From NCBI GenBank assembly GCA_900770585.1, contig CAAGKW010000146.1, forward strand, positions 1-5,369: DNA of 5,369 nucleotides, in the 5' to 3' direction. Position numbers and translations under genes: made by a program. Of this stretch, positions 1 to 4,805 are shown piece after piece (within the stretch, counting starts at the first letter, position 1; each line of letters starts with the position of its first letter). The stretch comes from an uncultured Alistipes sp. (GTDB taxonomy: Bacteria; Bacteroidota; Bacteroidia; Bacteroidales; Rikenellaceae). The notes beneath the pieces were generated by a model that saw nothing but the letters and a program-made list of their open reading frames with translations, had not been told where the DNA came from and did no database searches.

Positions 1-90
1 ATCGACTGGGCGTGGGGCTTCGATCCCGCAGCAGGTGGCACGAAGCGTAGCGGTAGCCAGTTCCACTTTATGATTGGCCAGCAGTTCTAA
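1..90 (+). CDS. bamA: C-terminal end of BamA-like outer-membrane assembly protein (5' partial)
   Basis: The first frame is open from the window edge to a TAA at 88-90 and gives 29 residues ending in FHFMIGQQF. Alternating hydrophobic residues with a terminal phenylalanine are the hallmark of the last strand of an outer-membrane beta-barrel, the beta-signal read by the BAM machinery. By itself this tail shows only that the protein is an outer-membrane barrel. The BamA assignment rests on the next two genes being Skp/OmpH-type chaperones 39 bases downstream, a gene order common in Bacteroidota. BamA inserts barrel proteins into the outer membrane. Everything upstream, including the POTRA domains, lies outside the window. 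Confidence 0.66.
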   Translation: MDWAWGFDPAAGGTKRSGSQFHFMIGQQF

Positions 91-129
91 TCGAAACAAC
101 AGACGAACCAACTAAAAACTGATACAACT

Positions 130-636
130 ATGAAAAAGATTTTTGCATTGCTCCTTGGCGTTGTGGCATTTATGGGTGTCGCATCAGCGCAGAATTATAT
201 GGTGGTCGATAGTGAGAAGATCTTCAAGTCGATCAAAGAGTACAATGAGGCGATGACTCAGCTCGACAATCTGGCTCAGCTGTGTCAGAAACAGGTTGAC
301 GCAAAGTTTGCAGACATCGAGAAACTCTATAATAGCTATCAGCAGGATAAGTCGTCGCTCTCGGCAGCAAGCCGCGCACTTCGCGAGAACGAAATCCTCG
401 AAAAGGAGGCTGAGGCTGTGAAATTCCAGGAGACGCTCTTCGGCAACGAGGGCACGCTGATGAAGAAACGTATCGAGCTGATACAGCCGATTCAGGAGCG
501 AGTGTTCAAGGCTATCGAGTCGTATGCCAAGTCGAACGGATTCGATCTGGTGTTGGATATCGCCTCGAATGCTACGATGCTCTACTATTCGTCGTCGGTC
601 AATCGTACCGACGAGGTGATCAAATTGGTGAAATAA
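130..636 (+). CDS. Skp/OmpH-family periplasmic chaperone, first copy
   Basis: This 168-residue protein belongs to the Skp/OmpH family, small exported chaperones that hold unfolded outer-membrane proteins in the periplasm on the way to BAM. Residues 1-20 form a signal peptide (MKK, hydrophobic core, ASA before Gln21), with no lipobox cysteine. Residues about 30-115 are charged and helical, as expected for the coiled-coil tentacles. The C-terminal part has the typical block PIQERVFKAIESYAKSNGFD followed by a hydrophobic strand, VLDIAS, at about 140-146. Length is normal for the family. The ATG at 130 has an A-rich upstream stretch and no Shine-Dalgarno site. It sits 39 bases after the bamA-like stop and 28 bases before a paralogue, so the three genes are probably one operon. 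The single Cys52 has no partner within this protein. Confidence 0.9.
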   Translation: MKKIFALLLGVVAFMGVASAQNYMVVDSEKIFKSIKEYNEAMTQLDNLAQLCQKQVDAKFADIEKLYNSYQQDKSSLSAASRALRENEILEKEAEAVKFQETLFGNEGTLMKKRIELIQPIQERVFKAIESYAKSNGFDLVLDIASNATMLYYSSSVNRTDEVIKLVK

Positions 637-664
637 CAATCAAAAAAACTTTTAATAAACAATT

Positions 665-1177
665 ATGAAAAAACTTATCAAGCTAACCCTTGTAGTTGCG
701 CTGGTTCTCAGCTCGACTTCGCTTTTTGCTCAGAAAATGGGCCGTATCAACTCGCAGGAGCTGATCTCGCTGATGCCCGAAACCACTCAGATGCAGACCG
801 ACTTGCAGACCTATGCAACTGAGTTGAACGCACAGATCGAGGAGGTTCAGGTAGAACTGAACAACAAGTTTGCTGACTTCCAGAAGAAGCAGGCAACGAT
901 GAAGGATTTGGAGCGTCAGGTGGCTGAGAAGGAGATGAATGAGCTGGGTGCTCGTTTGGAGCAGTTCCGTCAGGTTGCGAGCGAGGATTTCGCTAAGAAG
1001 CAGCAGGAGCTTTTCGCTCCCATTCAGGAGAAGGCTATGGCAGCTATCGAGAAGGTTGCAAAGGCTGGTGGCTATGCAGTAGTTATCGACCTGGCCGCAG
1101 GTAGTATGATCTACATCGATGAGGCTCAGGTTGCTGACCTTCTGCCCGCTGTTAAGGCTGAGCTGGGTATTAAGTAA
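665..1177 (+). CDS. Skp/OmpH-family periplasmic chaperone, second copy
   Basis: This 170-residue protein is a second Skp/OmpH family member directly behind the first. A signal peptide covers residues 1-22 (MKKLIK, hydrophobic core, LFA before Gln23), followed by MGRINSQEL, the usual first beta-strand and turn of mature Skp. Residues about 40-115 are a Gln/Glu/Lys-rich coiled coil, and APIQEKAMAAIEKVAKAGGY at 118-137 leads into the hydrophobic strand AVVIDLA, matching the same block in the upstream copy. The two proteins differ clearly in the coiled coil, so they look like old paralogues rather than a recent duplication. The start follows an A-rich leader. The gene is last before a strong terminator at 1202-1236. 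The role, periplasmic holdase for outer-membrane proteins, is inferred from the family. Confidence 0.9.
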   Translation: MKKLIKLTLVVALVLSSTSLFAQKMGRINSQELISLMPETTQMQTDLQTYATELNAQIEEVQVELNNKFADFQKKQATMKDLERQVAEKEMNELGARLEQFRQVASEDFAKKQQELFAPIQEKAMAAIEKVAKAGGYAVVIDLAAGSMIYIDEAQVADLLPAVKAELGIK

Positions 1178-1201
1178 TCGCAGCCCACGCCGCTTTAAGG
1201 T

Positions 1202-1236
1202 AAAGCCGTGCCCCGAGGGGTGCGGCTTTTTTGTTT
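1202..1236 (+). terminator. Intrinsic terminator of the bamA-skp-skp operon
   Basis: A stem of about 12 pairs joins 1202-1213 to 1218-1229 (AAAGCCGTGCCC with GGGTGCGGCTTT, two G-U pairs) around a CGAG tetraloop. Six T residues follow from 1227. It lies 25 bases after the second skp stop and is the natural end of that operon. Confidence 0.88.
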
Positions 1237-1306
1237 AGGGTTCACCCGCCAACCTGATATTGTTTCTTTTATTAATTATCGACAATTATAGTAAAGGAAT
1301 AATCTT

Positions 1307-1314
1307 TAATTTTG
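1307..1314 (+). promoter_or_regulatory. Possible promoter -7 element for the rubrerythrin-like gene
   Basis: TAATTTTG matches the Bacteroidota -7 consensus TAnnTTTG. It lies in an AT-rich spacer after the upstream terminator and about 90 bases before the next start codon. No good TTTG or TTG occurs at the expected distance upstream, so this is a weak call based on position and one half of the motif. AATTTTG is repeated in tandem here (1308-1321), which lowers the weight of the match. Confidence 0.35.
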
Positions 1315-1404
1315 AATTTTGAATTGCCATTAGCGGGCACAATTTATGCAACAGAAGGTCTCAAAATGGGGCAATGAAGCCACGTTTGCAACACTCTGTC
1401 AGCT

Positions 1405-2076
1405 ATGAAATTCACAACAATGCTTTATGTGTCGATCTTGGTGTCGTTGGCGGCACTGAGTGCAAGTTACGGATATGCTCGTCGGGATCTTGGGGCGCCC
1501 GATCGTCCGATGTGGGCTACGACGATCGAGGATTTGAAGCAGATTTGCGGTTTGAAACTCGCTACGGCGGCTCAATATGAGCGCGAGGCAGCGGCCGCTG
1601 AGCAGGCGCAAAACCAACTTCAAATGCAACTCTATAATGCCTTGTCGCACTCGGAGCATATCCACGTGCGTAACTATATGCGTGCGCTCAATAAGTTGGG
1701 TAGCCGCTACGTGCGTCGTGCGCTGGCACCTGAGATGGCGCTCTCAAACGAAGAGGGACTGATGCGCAGTATTGCCCTCGAACGCTATCTGGTCGATGGC
1801 CGCCACGAGCAGTCGATCGGGTATGCCCTCGACGACAAATCGAACTATGCGGCACGCATTGTGGCGTGGGCGTCGGGTAGCGATGTGAAACACGTTCTGC
1901 TGCTCGAACAGTGTGCTATGGCGTGCGAAGGTCGATGTGAGGCGCCGTCGGGATATGTGGTGTGCCCCGTGTGTGGCAATACGAGCGACTGCGAACACGA
2001 AGATTGTTACTGCCCGTTCTGTATGACGCCGAGTGGTGATTATGTGCGCTTTTTGGTCGATATGTCGGCAAAATAG
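1405..2076 (+). CDS. Exported rubrerythrin-like protein with degenerate diiron site and C-terminal zinc ribbon
   Basis: This 223-residue protein has an N-terminal signal peptide (about residues 1-25, ending near YGYA) and no lipobox. The rest follows rubrerythrin: ferritin-like helices at about 40-165, then a rubredoxin-like knuckle, CPVC (187-190) and CPFC (203-206). Rubrerythrins usually use a diiron centre to reduce peroxide, fed by the rubredoxin iron. Aligned by eye to the family pattern, helix 1 has Lys51 where the first Glu ligand is expected. Helix 2 keeps ExxH (Glu84, His87). Helix 3 keeps Glu126 but has Leu129 for the second Glu. Helix 4 has DxxH (Asp160, His163) instead of ExxH. 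Five extra cysteines (170, 174, 178, 196, 201) surround the ribbon. Family membership is fairly secure, but peroxidase activity is doubtful. The gene stands alone between two terminators. The start at 1405 was chosen because it begins the signal peptide. Confidence 0.78.
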   Translation: MKFTTMLYVSILVSLAALSASYGYARRDLGAPDRPMWATTIEDLKQICGLKLATAAQYEREAAAAEQAQNQLQMQLYNALSHSEHIHVRNYMRALNKLGSRYVRRALAPEMALSNEEGLMRSIALERYLVDGRHEQSIGYALDDKSNYAARIVAWASGSDVKHVLLLEQCAMACEGRCEAPSGYVVCPVCGNTSDCEHEDCYCPFCMTPSGDYVRFLVDMSAK

Positions 2077-2119
2077 AAAAATAATTAGGAAATTTAGAAC
2101 ATTTTGTAAGGATTGTTTT

Positions 2120-2127
2120 TATCTTTG
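2120..2127 (+). promoter_or_regulatory. Isolated TAnnTTTG promoter-like element
   Basis: TATCTTTG matches the Bacteroidota -7 box. The candidate -33 parts are poorly spaced: the TTTTG at 2102-2106 is only 13 bases upstream. If active, it would drive a short transcript of roughly 125 bases to the terminator at 2228-2258. It could equally be chance sequence in an AT-rich spacer. Confidence 0.3.
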
Positions 2128-2128
2128 G

Positions 2129-2203
2129 CGTTCATTTGCGCGCGAGCTGATCTCGTCACTCCGTGAGGAGTTCGCTGCGTTCAAGGCTAAGTTCGAACGA
2201 TAG
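2129..2203 (+). pseudogene. Possible remnant: coding-like C-terminal tail without a start
   Basis: One plus frame reads into a TAG at 2201-2203 and ends with RELISSLREEFAAFKAKFER, an amphipathic, charged helix-like stretch typical of a real protein C-terminus. Base composition shifts from AT-rich to coding-like GC at about 2138. The frame holds no ATG or plausible start between the end of the rubrerythrin-like gene and this tail. A strong terminator follows 25 bases after the stop, as it would after a real gene. The simplest reading is the 3' end of a gene whose body has been deleted. I do not recognise the parent family. The alternative is an untranslated RNA or chance. Confidence 0.35.
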
Positions 2204-2227
2204 GACTTTCGGGTTCGAAGAGTATTC

Positions 2228-2258
2228 AAAGCCGCACTCGTTTAGGGTGCGGCTTTTT
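2228..2258 (+). terminator. Intrinsic terminator, plus strand
   Basis: AAAGCCGCAC (2228-2237) pairs with GTGCGGCTTT (2247-2256). The stem extends by a T-G and a C-G pair around a GTTTA loop, and a run of five T starts at 2254. It would end transcription from the rubrerythrin-like gene and the fragment after it. Confidence 0.85.
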
Positions 2259-2284
2259 CGTTGCCTGCATTTATGTTCATCATC

Positions 2285-2323
2285 CGCGGGTGGGGGCCAA
2301 AGGGCGACCCGCCCCAGCCCGCG
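2285..2323. other. GC-rich imperfect hairpin without a T-run
   Basis: CGCGGG (2285-2290) pairs with CCCGCG (2318-2323), and after a small interruption GGGG (2292-2295) pairs with CCCC (2312-2315), giving a stem of ten or more mostly G-C pairs. Neither strand has a T-run next to it, so it is not a standard intrinsic terminator. It sits between converging transcription units, where it could pause polymerase or protect a 3' end. No second copy was seen in the window. Confidence 0.4.
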
Positions 2324-2358
2324 AAGGAGCGCACTCGCTTATGTCAAAATATAAAAAG

Positions 2359-2381
2359 TAAAACCCGCCCATATGGCGGGT
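2359..2381 (-). terminator. Second (distal) terminator of adk
   Basis: ACCCGCC (2363-2369) and GGCGGGT (2375-2381) form a perfect 7-pair stem with a five-base loop. Read on the minus strand, the stem is followed by a short TTTT tract (2360-2363). It lies just beyond the first adk terminator and looks like a backup. The plus strand has no T-run after the stem. Confidence 0.6.
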
Positions 2382-2385
2382 AACG

Positions 2386-2418
2386 AAAAAGCCCGCCACT
2401 CCGAAGGGAGCAGCGGGC
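2386..2418 (-). terminator. Intrinsic terminator of adk
   Basis: GCCCGC (2391-2396) pairs with GCGGGC (2413-2418), and inside it CTCC (2399-2402) pairs with GGAG (2407-2410) around a short loop. On the minus strand the stem is followed by five T (complement of 2386-2390). It lies 36 bases past the adk stop codon. Confidence 0.82.
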
Positions 2419-2453
2419 CGAGCGCTAATACAAATATAGGTACTCTAATCCTG

Positions 2454-3029
2454 TTAGAGATACTTTTCGATAACTGCGCAGATACGGTTGAATACCTCGT
2501 CGAGCGTGCCTACGCCATTCACCGCCTCATACTTACCCTGAGCCGAGTAGTAGTCGGCAACAACTGCGGTCTGCTCGTTGTAGATCTGGATACGGTTGCG
2601 GATCACCTCTTCGTTAGCGTCGTCGGCACGACCGCTGCTCTTGCCGCGCAGCAGGATGCGCTGTACCAGCTCTTCGGTGGGAACCTCCATAAAGATCATC
2701 ACGTCGACTTTCAGGTCGCGCTCAGCGAGAATCTTGTCGAACGCCTCAGCTTGCAGGGTAGTGCGGGGGAAGCCGTCGAAGATGTTGCCGTTGGCGTCGC
2801 GATGGCGATCGATGTAATCGGTCACGATGTCGATCACGAGCTGATCGGGAGCCAACTCGCCACGCGAGATGTACGCCTCCATACTCTTGCCAAGTTCGGT
2901 CTGGGCGTTGATTTCGCCACGAATAACCGCACCTGTCGAGATGTGATTCACGTTATATTTCTCGACCAATTTTTCGGCCTGAGTTCCTTTACCGCACCCG
3001 GGTGCGCCGAACAATACGATATTCAACAT
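2454..3029 (-). CDS. adk: Adenylate kinase
   Basis: This 191-residue adenylate kinase catalyses ATP + AMP = 2 ADP in the cytoplasm and sets the adenylate energy balance. The P-loop GAPGCGKGT lies at residues 8-16. The AMP site is HISTGAVIR (29-37), with the nucleotide-binding Thr32 and Arg37 kept but Ala34 where the usual motif STGD has Asp. DGFPRTTLQ at 85-93 is the conserved AMP-side block. The lid is short and lacks zinc cysteines, with GRADD at 133-137 and IRNR at 143-146. The reading frame extends 21 codons further upstream, but that would add a lysine-rich tail and run through the promoter at 3062-3092. The ATG at 3027-3029 puts the first strand, LNIVLFGAPG, at the normal N-terminus. 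It diverges from thiL and ends in two terminators. Confidence 0.97.
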   Translation of the reverse strand: MLNIVLFGAPGCGKGTQAEKLVEKYNVNHISTGAVIRGEINAQTELGKSMEAYISRGELAPDQLVIDIVTDYIDRHRDANGNIFDGFPRTTLQAEAFDKILAERDLKVDVMIFMEVPTEELVQRILLRGKSSGRADDANEEVIRNRIQIYNEQTAVVADYYSAQGKYEAVNGVGTLDEVFNRICAVIEKYL

Positions 3030-3061
3030 ATCTTTTGAGAGTTTAAAGTTTTTTCGTGGTG

Positions 3062-3092
3062 CAAATTTACTTTTTATTTCTTTGCAAAACAA
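3062..3092 (-). promoter_or_regulatory. adk promoter
   Basis: Read on the minus strand, TTG (3092-3090), 20 bases, then TAAATTTG (3069-3062) match the Bacteroidota promoter form. It predicts a start of transcription near 3055 and an A-rich leader of about 25 bases before the adk ATG. Its -33 region lies beside that of the divergent thiL promoter. Confidence 0.75.
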
Positions 3093-3111
3093 CGATATTT
3101 TGCTATATTTG
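3081..3111 (+). promoter_or_regulatory. thiL promoter
   Basis: TTTG (3081-3084), 19 bases, then TATATTTG (3104-3111) match the Bacteroidota -33/-7 form very well. Transcription should start near 3116, leaving a leader of about 70 bases. No TPP riboswitch (thi box) is visible in the leader. TTTG is half of the palindrome TTTGCAAA at 3081-3088, shared with the divergent adk promoter region. Confidence 0.78.
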
Positions 3112-3128
3112 TAAAAAATTTTAATATA

Positions 3129-3197
3129 ATGGCCAACTATGTGCCGATTTTGGCAATTTTAGGGGTCAAAACCATATCAAAGTATCGCTATGAGTAA
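3129..3197 (+). CDS. Possible 22-codon leader ORF overlapping the thiL start
   Basis: An ATG at 3129 opens a 22-codon frame that begins MANYVPILAI and stops at TAA 3195-3197, eight bases inside thiL and in a different frame. Its ATG is preceded by an AT-rich stretch (TTTTAATATA), which suits Bacteroidota initiation better than the sequence before the thiL ATG. If translated, termination would occur on top of the thiL start and could couple the two. The peptide begins mildly hydrophobic and resembles nothing I recognise. Such a short frame can arise by chance. Confidence 0.28.
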   Translation: MANYVPILAILGVKTISKYRYE

Positions 3198-4221
3198 CAA
3201 AAAACTGACCGAAATAGCCACGCTCGGCGAATTCGGATTGATCGATCACCTGACCTCGAATTTCGAATGTCGCCGTCCCTCGACGCTTTGTGGCGTGGGT
3301 GACGACGCTGCGGTGACGGATATCGGCGGCGGTCGCGTGCAGCTGACCTCGACCGATATGCTGATGGAGGGAATCAACTTCGATTTGACCTACTTTCCTC
3401 TCAAACACCTCGGCTATAAAGCTGTGGTGGTGGGTGTGAGCGATATTTTGGCGATGAATGCCCGCCCCGAGCAGGTGATGATCTCGATCGCCGTGTCGAG
3501 CAAGATGTCGGTCGAGGCTCTCGATGAGTTCTATGAGGGCGTCAATCGCGCGTGCGCTGACTATAATGTCGATCTTGTTGGTGGCGATACGACCACCTCG
3601 CTGACGGGCTTTGCTATCAGCGTTACGGCAATGGGTACGGCCGAGGCGTCGAAGGTGGCTTATCGTCGTGGTGCGAAACTCAATGATCTGGTGTGCATTA
3701 CGGGCAACTTGGGTGCGGCATATATGGGTCTGCATCTGCTCGAACGCGAGAAACGTGCGCTGGCGGGTGTGCCCGATCCTCAGCCCAAATTCGAGGGGTA
3801 TGAGTATCTGTTGCAACGTCAGTTGAAACCCGAGGCGAGAGTCGATATCGTCGATTCGCTGGCCGAGGCGCAGATTGTTCCCACGTCGATGATCGACCTC
3901 TCGGACGGTCTGGCGTCGGACGTGATGCAGATCTGCAAGGCGTCGGGTTGCGGTGTGCGTATCTATTTGGAGCGTATTCCTATCTCGCAGCAAACCAATA
4001 AGATGGCTGAGGAGTTGAATGCTGATCCGGTTGTTGCGGCGCTGAATGGCGGCGACGATTATGAGCTGTTGTTCACCGTTCCGTTGGAGTTGCAGGAGCA
4101 GATTATGCGCTTGGGCGGAATCGATGTGATTGGTCATATCACGGCAGCCGATACAGGCGCGGCACTCGTAACCCCCGACGGCAATACAATCGCATTGCAG
4201 GCGCAGGGTATAAGACTGTAA
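3190..4221 (+). CDS. thiL: Thiamine-monophosphate kinase
   Basis: This 343-residue ThiL phosphorylates thiamine monophosphate with ATP to give thiamine diphosphate, the last step of cofactor synthesis, in the cytoplasm. The family blocks appear in order: GVGDDAAV (35-42, metal and nucleotide site), TSTDMLMEGINFDL (53-66), LGYKAVVVGVSDILAMNARP (74-93), GGDTT (131-135), IDLSDGLASD (235-244) and GGDDYELLFT (287-296). The Asp-rich motifs that bind magnesium are intact, so the enzyme should be active. In the second block, Asn replaces the His of the common VEGxHF form. Length is at the upper normal range. No other thiamine gene is present in the window. It has its own promoter at 3081-3111 and a leader that may hold a short ORF. 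The split gene 33 bases downstream is probably read from the same transcript, as no terminator separates them. Confidence 0.96.
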   Translation: MSNKKLTEIATLGEFGLIDHLTSNFECRRPSTLCGVGDDAAVTDIGGGRVQLTSTDMLMEGINFDLTYFPLKHLGYKAVVVGVSDILAMNARPEQVMISIAVSSKMSVEALDEFYEGVNRACADYNVDLVGGDTTTSLTGFAISVTAMGTAEASKVAYRRGAKLNDLVCITGNLGAAYMGLHLLEREKRALAGVPDPQPKFEGYEYLLQRQLKPEARVDIVDSLAEAQIVPTSMIDLSDGLASDVMQICKASGCGVRIYLERIPISQQTNKMAEELNADPVVAALNGGDDYELLFTVPLELQEQIMRLGGIDVIGHITAADTGAALVTPDGNTIALQAQGIRL

Positions 4222-4254
4222 GTTTTGATTACTAACTCTTATAATAGTAGTGTT

Positions 4255-4755
4255 ATGAAGAAATTTGTTTTGATTGTTTTAGTGGCAATCTTAGGCGCAT
4301 TAAATGCAAATGCACAAGAAGTTGATTCATTGTCCTCGGAGTAAATGACTATTGTGGATAGCTTGTCGATGAAATTGGCTAAATTGCAACACGATTATGA
4401 TTTTCTGAAATGTGATTATGAATTGAATCAATTGAAGCACGAGTTGTCAATATTTGATAATGAACTCTCTATCAAATCAAACGCGGTGCTAATTAATTAT
4501 TATAATGCAAGATTTGATGTGGATTTATATCTTGCTTATAGGGATAATTATAATTCTTGTGTTGCCCTTTTTGATAGTCTCAAAGAGTCCGTCCGCAGAA
4601 AAAAGTTGTTGTTTGCGGTTGCGTCTTGGAATTTTTCAGATTTAGAAAATGAATATCTTAATAATGGTTGCGATCTGTTAGATAAGCAGTTGGCGCATAT
4701 ACAATCTTCTTTGGATTATTATAAGATAGTTATAGATACTTATAAGAAAAAGTGA
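4255..4755 (+). pseudogene. Secreted helical protein split by an in-frame stop after the signal peptide
   Basis: An ATG at 4255 opens a frame with a textbook signal peptide (MKKFVLIVLVAILGALNANA, cleavage before Gln21), then EVDSLSSE and a TAA at 4342-4344. The same frame continues without interruption from an ATG directly after the stop (4345) for 136 more codons to TGA at 4753-4755. Read through, the product would be about 166 residues: signal peptide plus a Leu/Asp/Lys/Glu-rich helical, probably coiled-coil, mature part ending YYKIVIDTYKKK. DSLS occurs on both sides of the stop, supporting one original protein. One substitution (for example from CAA, GAA or AAA) explains it. Alternatives are reinitiation at TAAATG, giving an unexported 136-residue protein, or readthrough. 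The DNA is far more AT-rich than its neighbours (35 G+C in 120 bases at 4381-4500). It probably shares the thiL transcript. Its function is unknown. Confidence 0.72.
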
Positions 4756-4763
4756 TTTTTGCG

Positions 4764-4788
4764 AAAAATACTTGGAAAAGTAATTTTT
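4764..4788 (+). terminator. Weak AT-rich terminator-like hairpin after the split gene
   Basis: AAAAATACTT (4764-4773) pairs with AAGTAATTTTT (4778-4788) around a GGAA loop with one bulged A, ending in a T tract. The stem is almost all A-T, so termination would be weak. It overlaps the -33 part of the next promoter. Confidence 0.35.
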
Positions 4789-4802
4789 ATTTCGTAGATT
4801 TG
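4772..4802 (+). promoter_or_regulatory. Promoter of the structured RNA unit upstream of rpsF
   Basis: TTG (4772-4774), 20 bases, then TAGATTTG (4795-4802) match the Bacteroidota promoter form. It predicts a start of transcription near 4806-4808, exactly at the base of a long hairpin (4807-4866). No sizeable gene lies between it and the hairpin-terminator at 4899-4940. Confidence 0.68.
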
Positions 4803-4805
4803 CAA

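Noticed and set aside
1374..1404. Alternative upstream start for the rubrerythrin-like gene at the ATG of 1374
   Set aside because: That ATG is in another frame; the signal peptide begins exactly at 1405.
2204..2222. GGTTCGAA resembling the T-loop of a tRNA
   Set aside because: The flanking bases do not form the 5-pair T stem, and no acceptor, D or anticodon arms can be found around it.
2373..3038. 221-codon plus-strand frame covering adk
   Set aside because: The minus strand encodes a full adenylate kinase with P-loop and lid motifs; the plus frame runs through the adk terminators and promoter-side leader and is a shadow.
3030..3092. Longer adenylate kinase start adding 21 residues
   Set aside because: The extension is Lys/Phe-rich, unlike the family N-terminus, and overlaps the promoter -7 and -33 boxes, so it could not be on the predicted transcript.
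3112..3189. TPP riboswitch in the thiL leader
   Set aside because: The leader is only about 70 bases long, AT-rich, and lacks the CTGAGA-type thi box and the paired arms of that riboswitch.
3166..4137. Long open frame (323 codons) on the minus strand opposite thiL
   Set aside because: It is antisense to a complete ThiL with all motifs intact, and its translation is rich in His, Arg and Gln with no recognisable domain; it reflects codon bias of the real gene.
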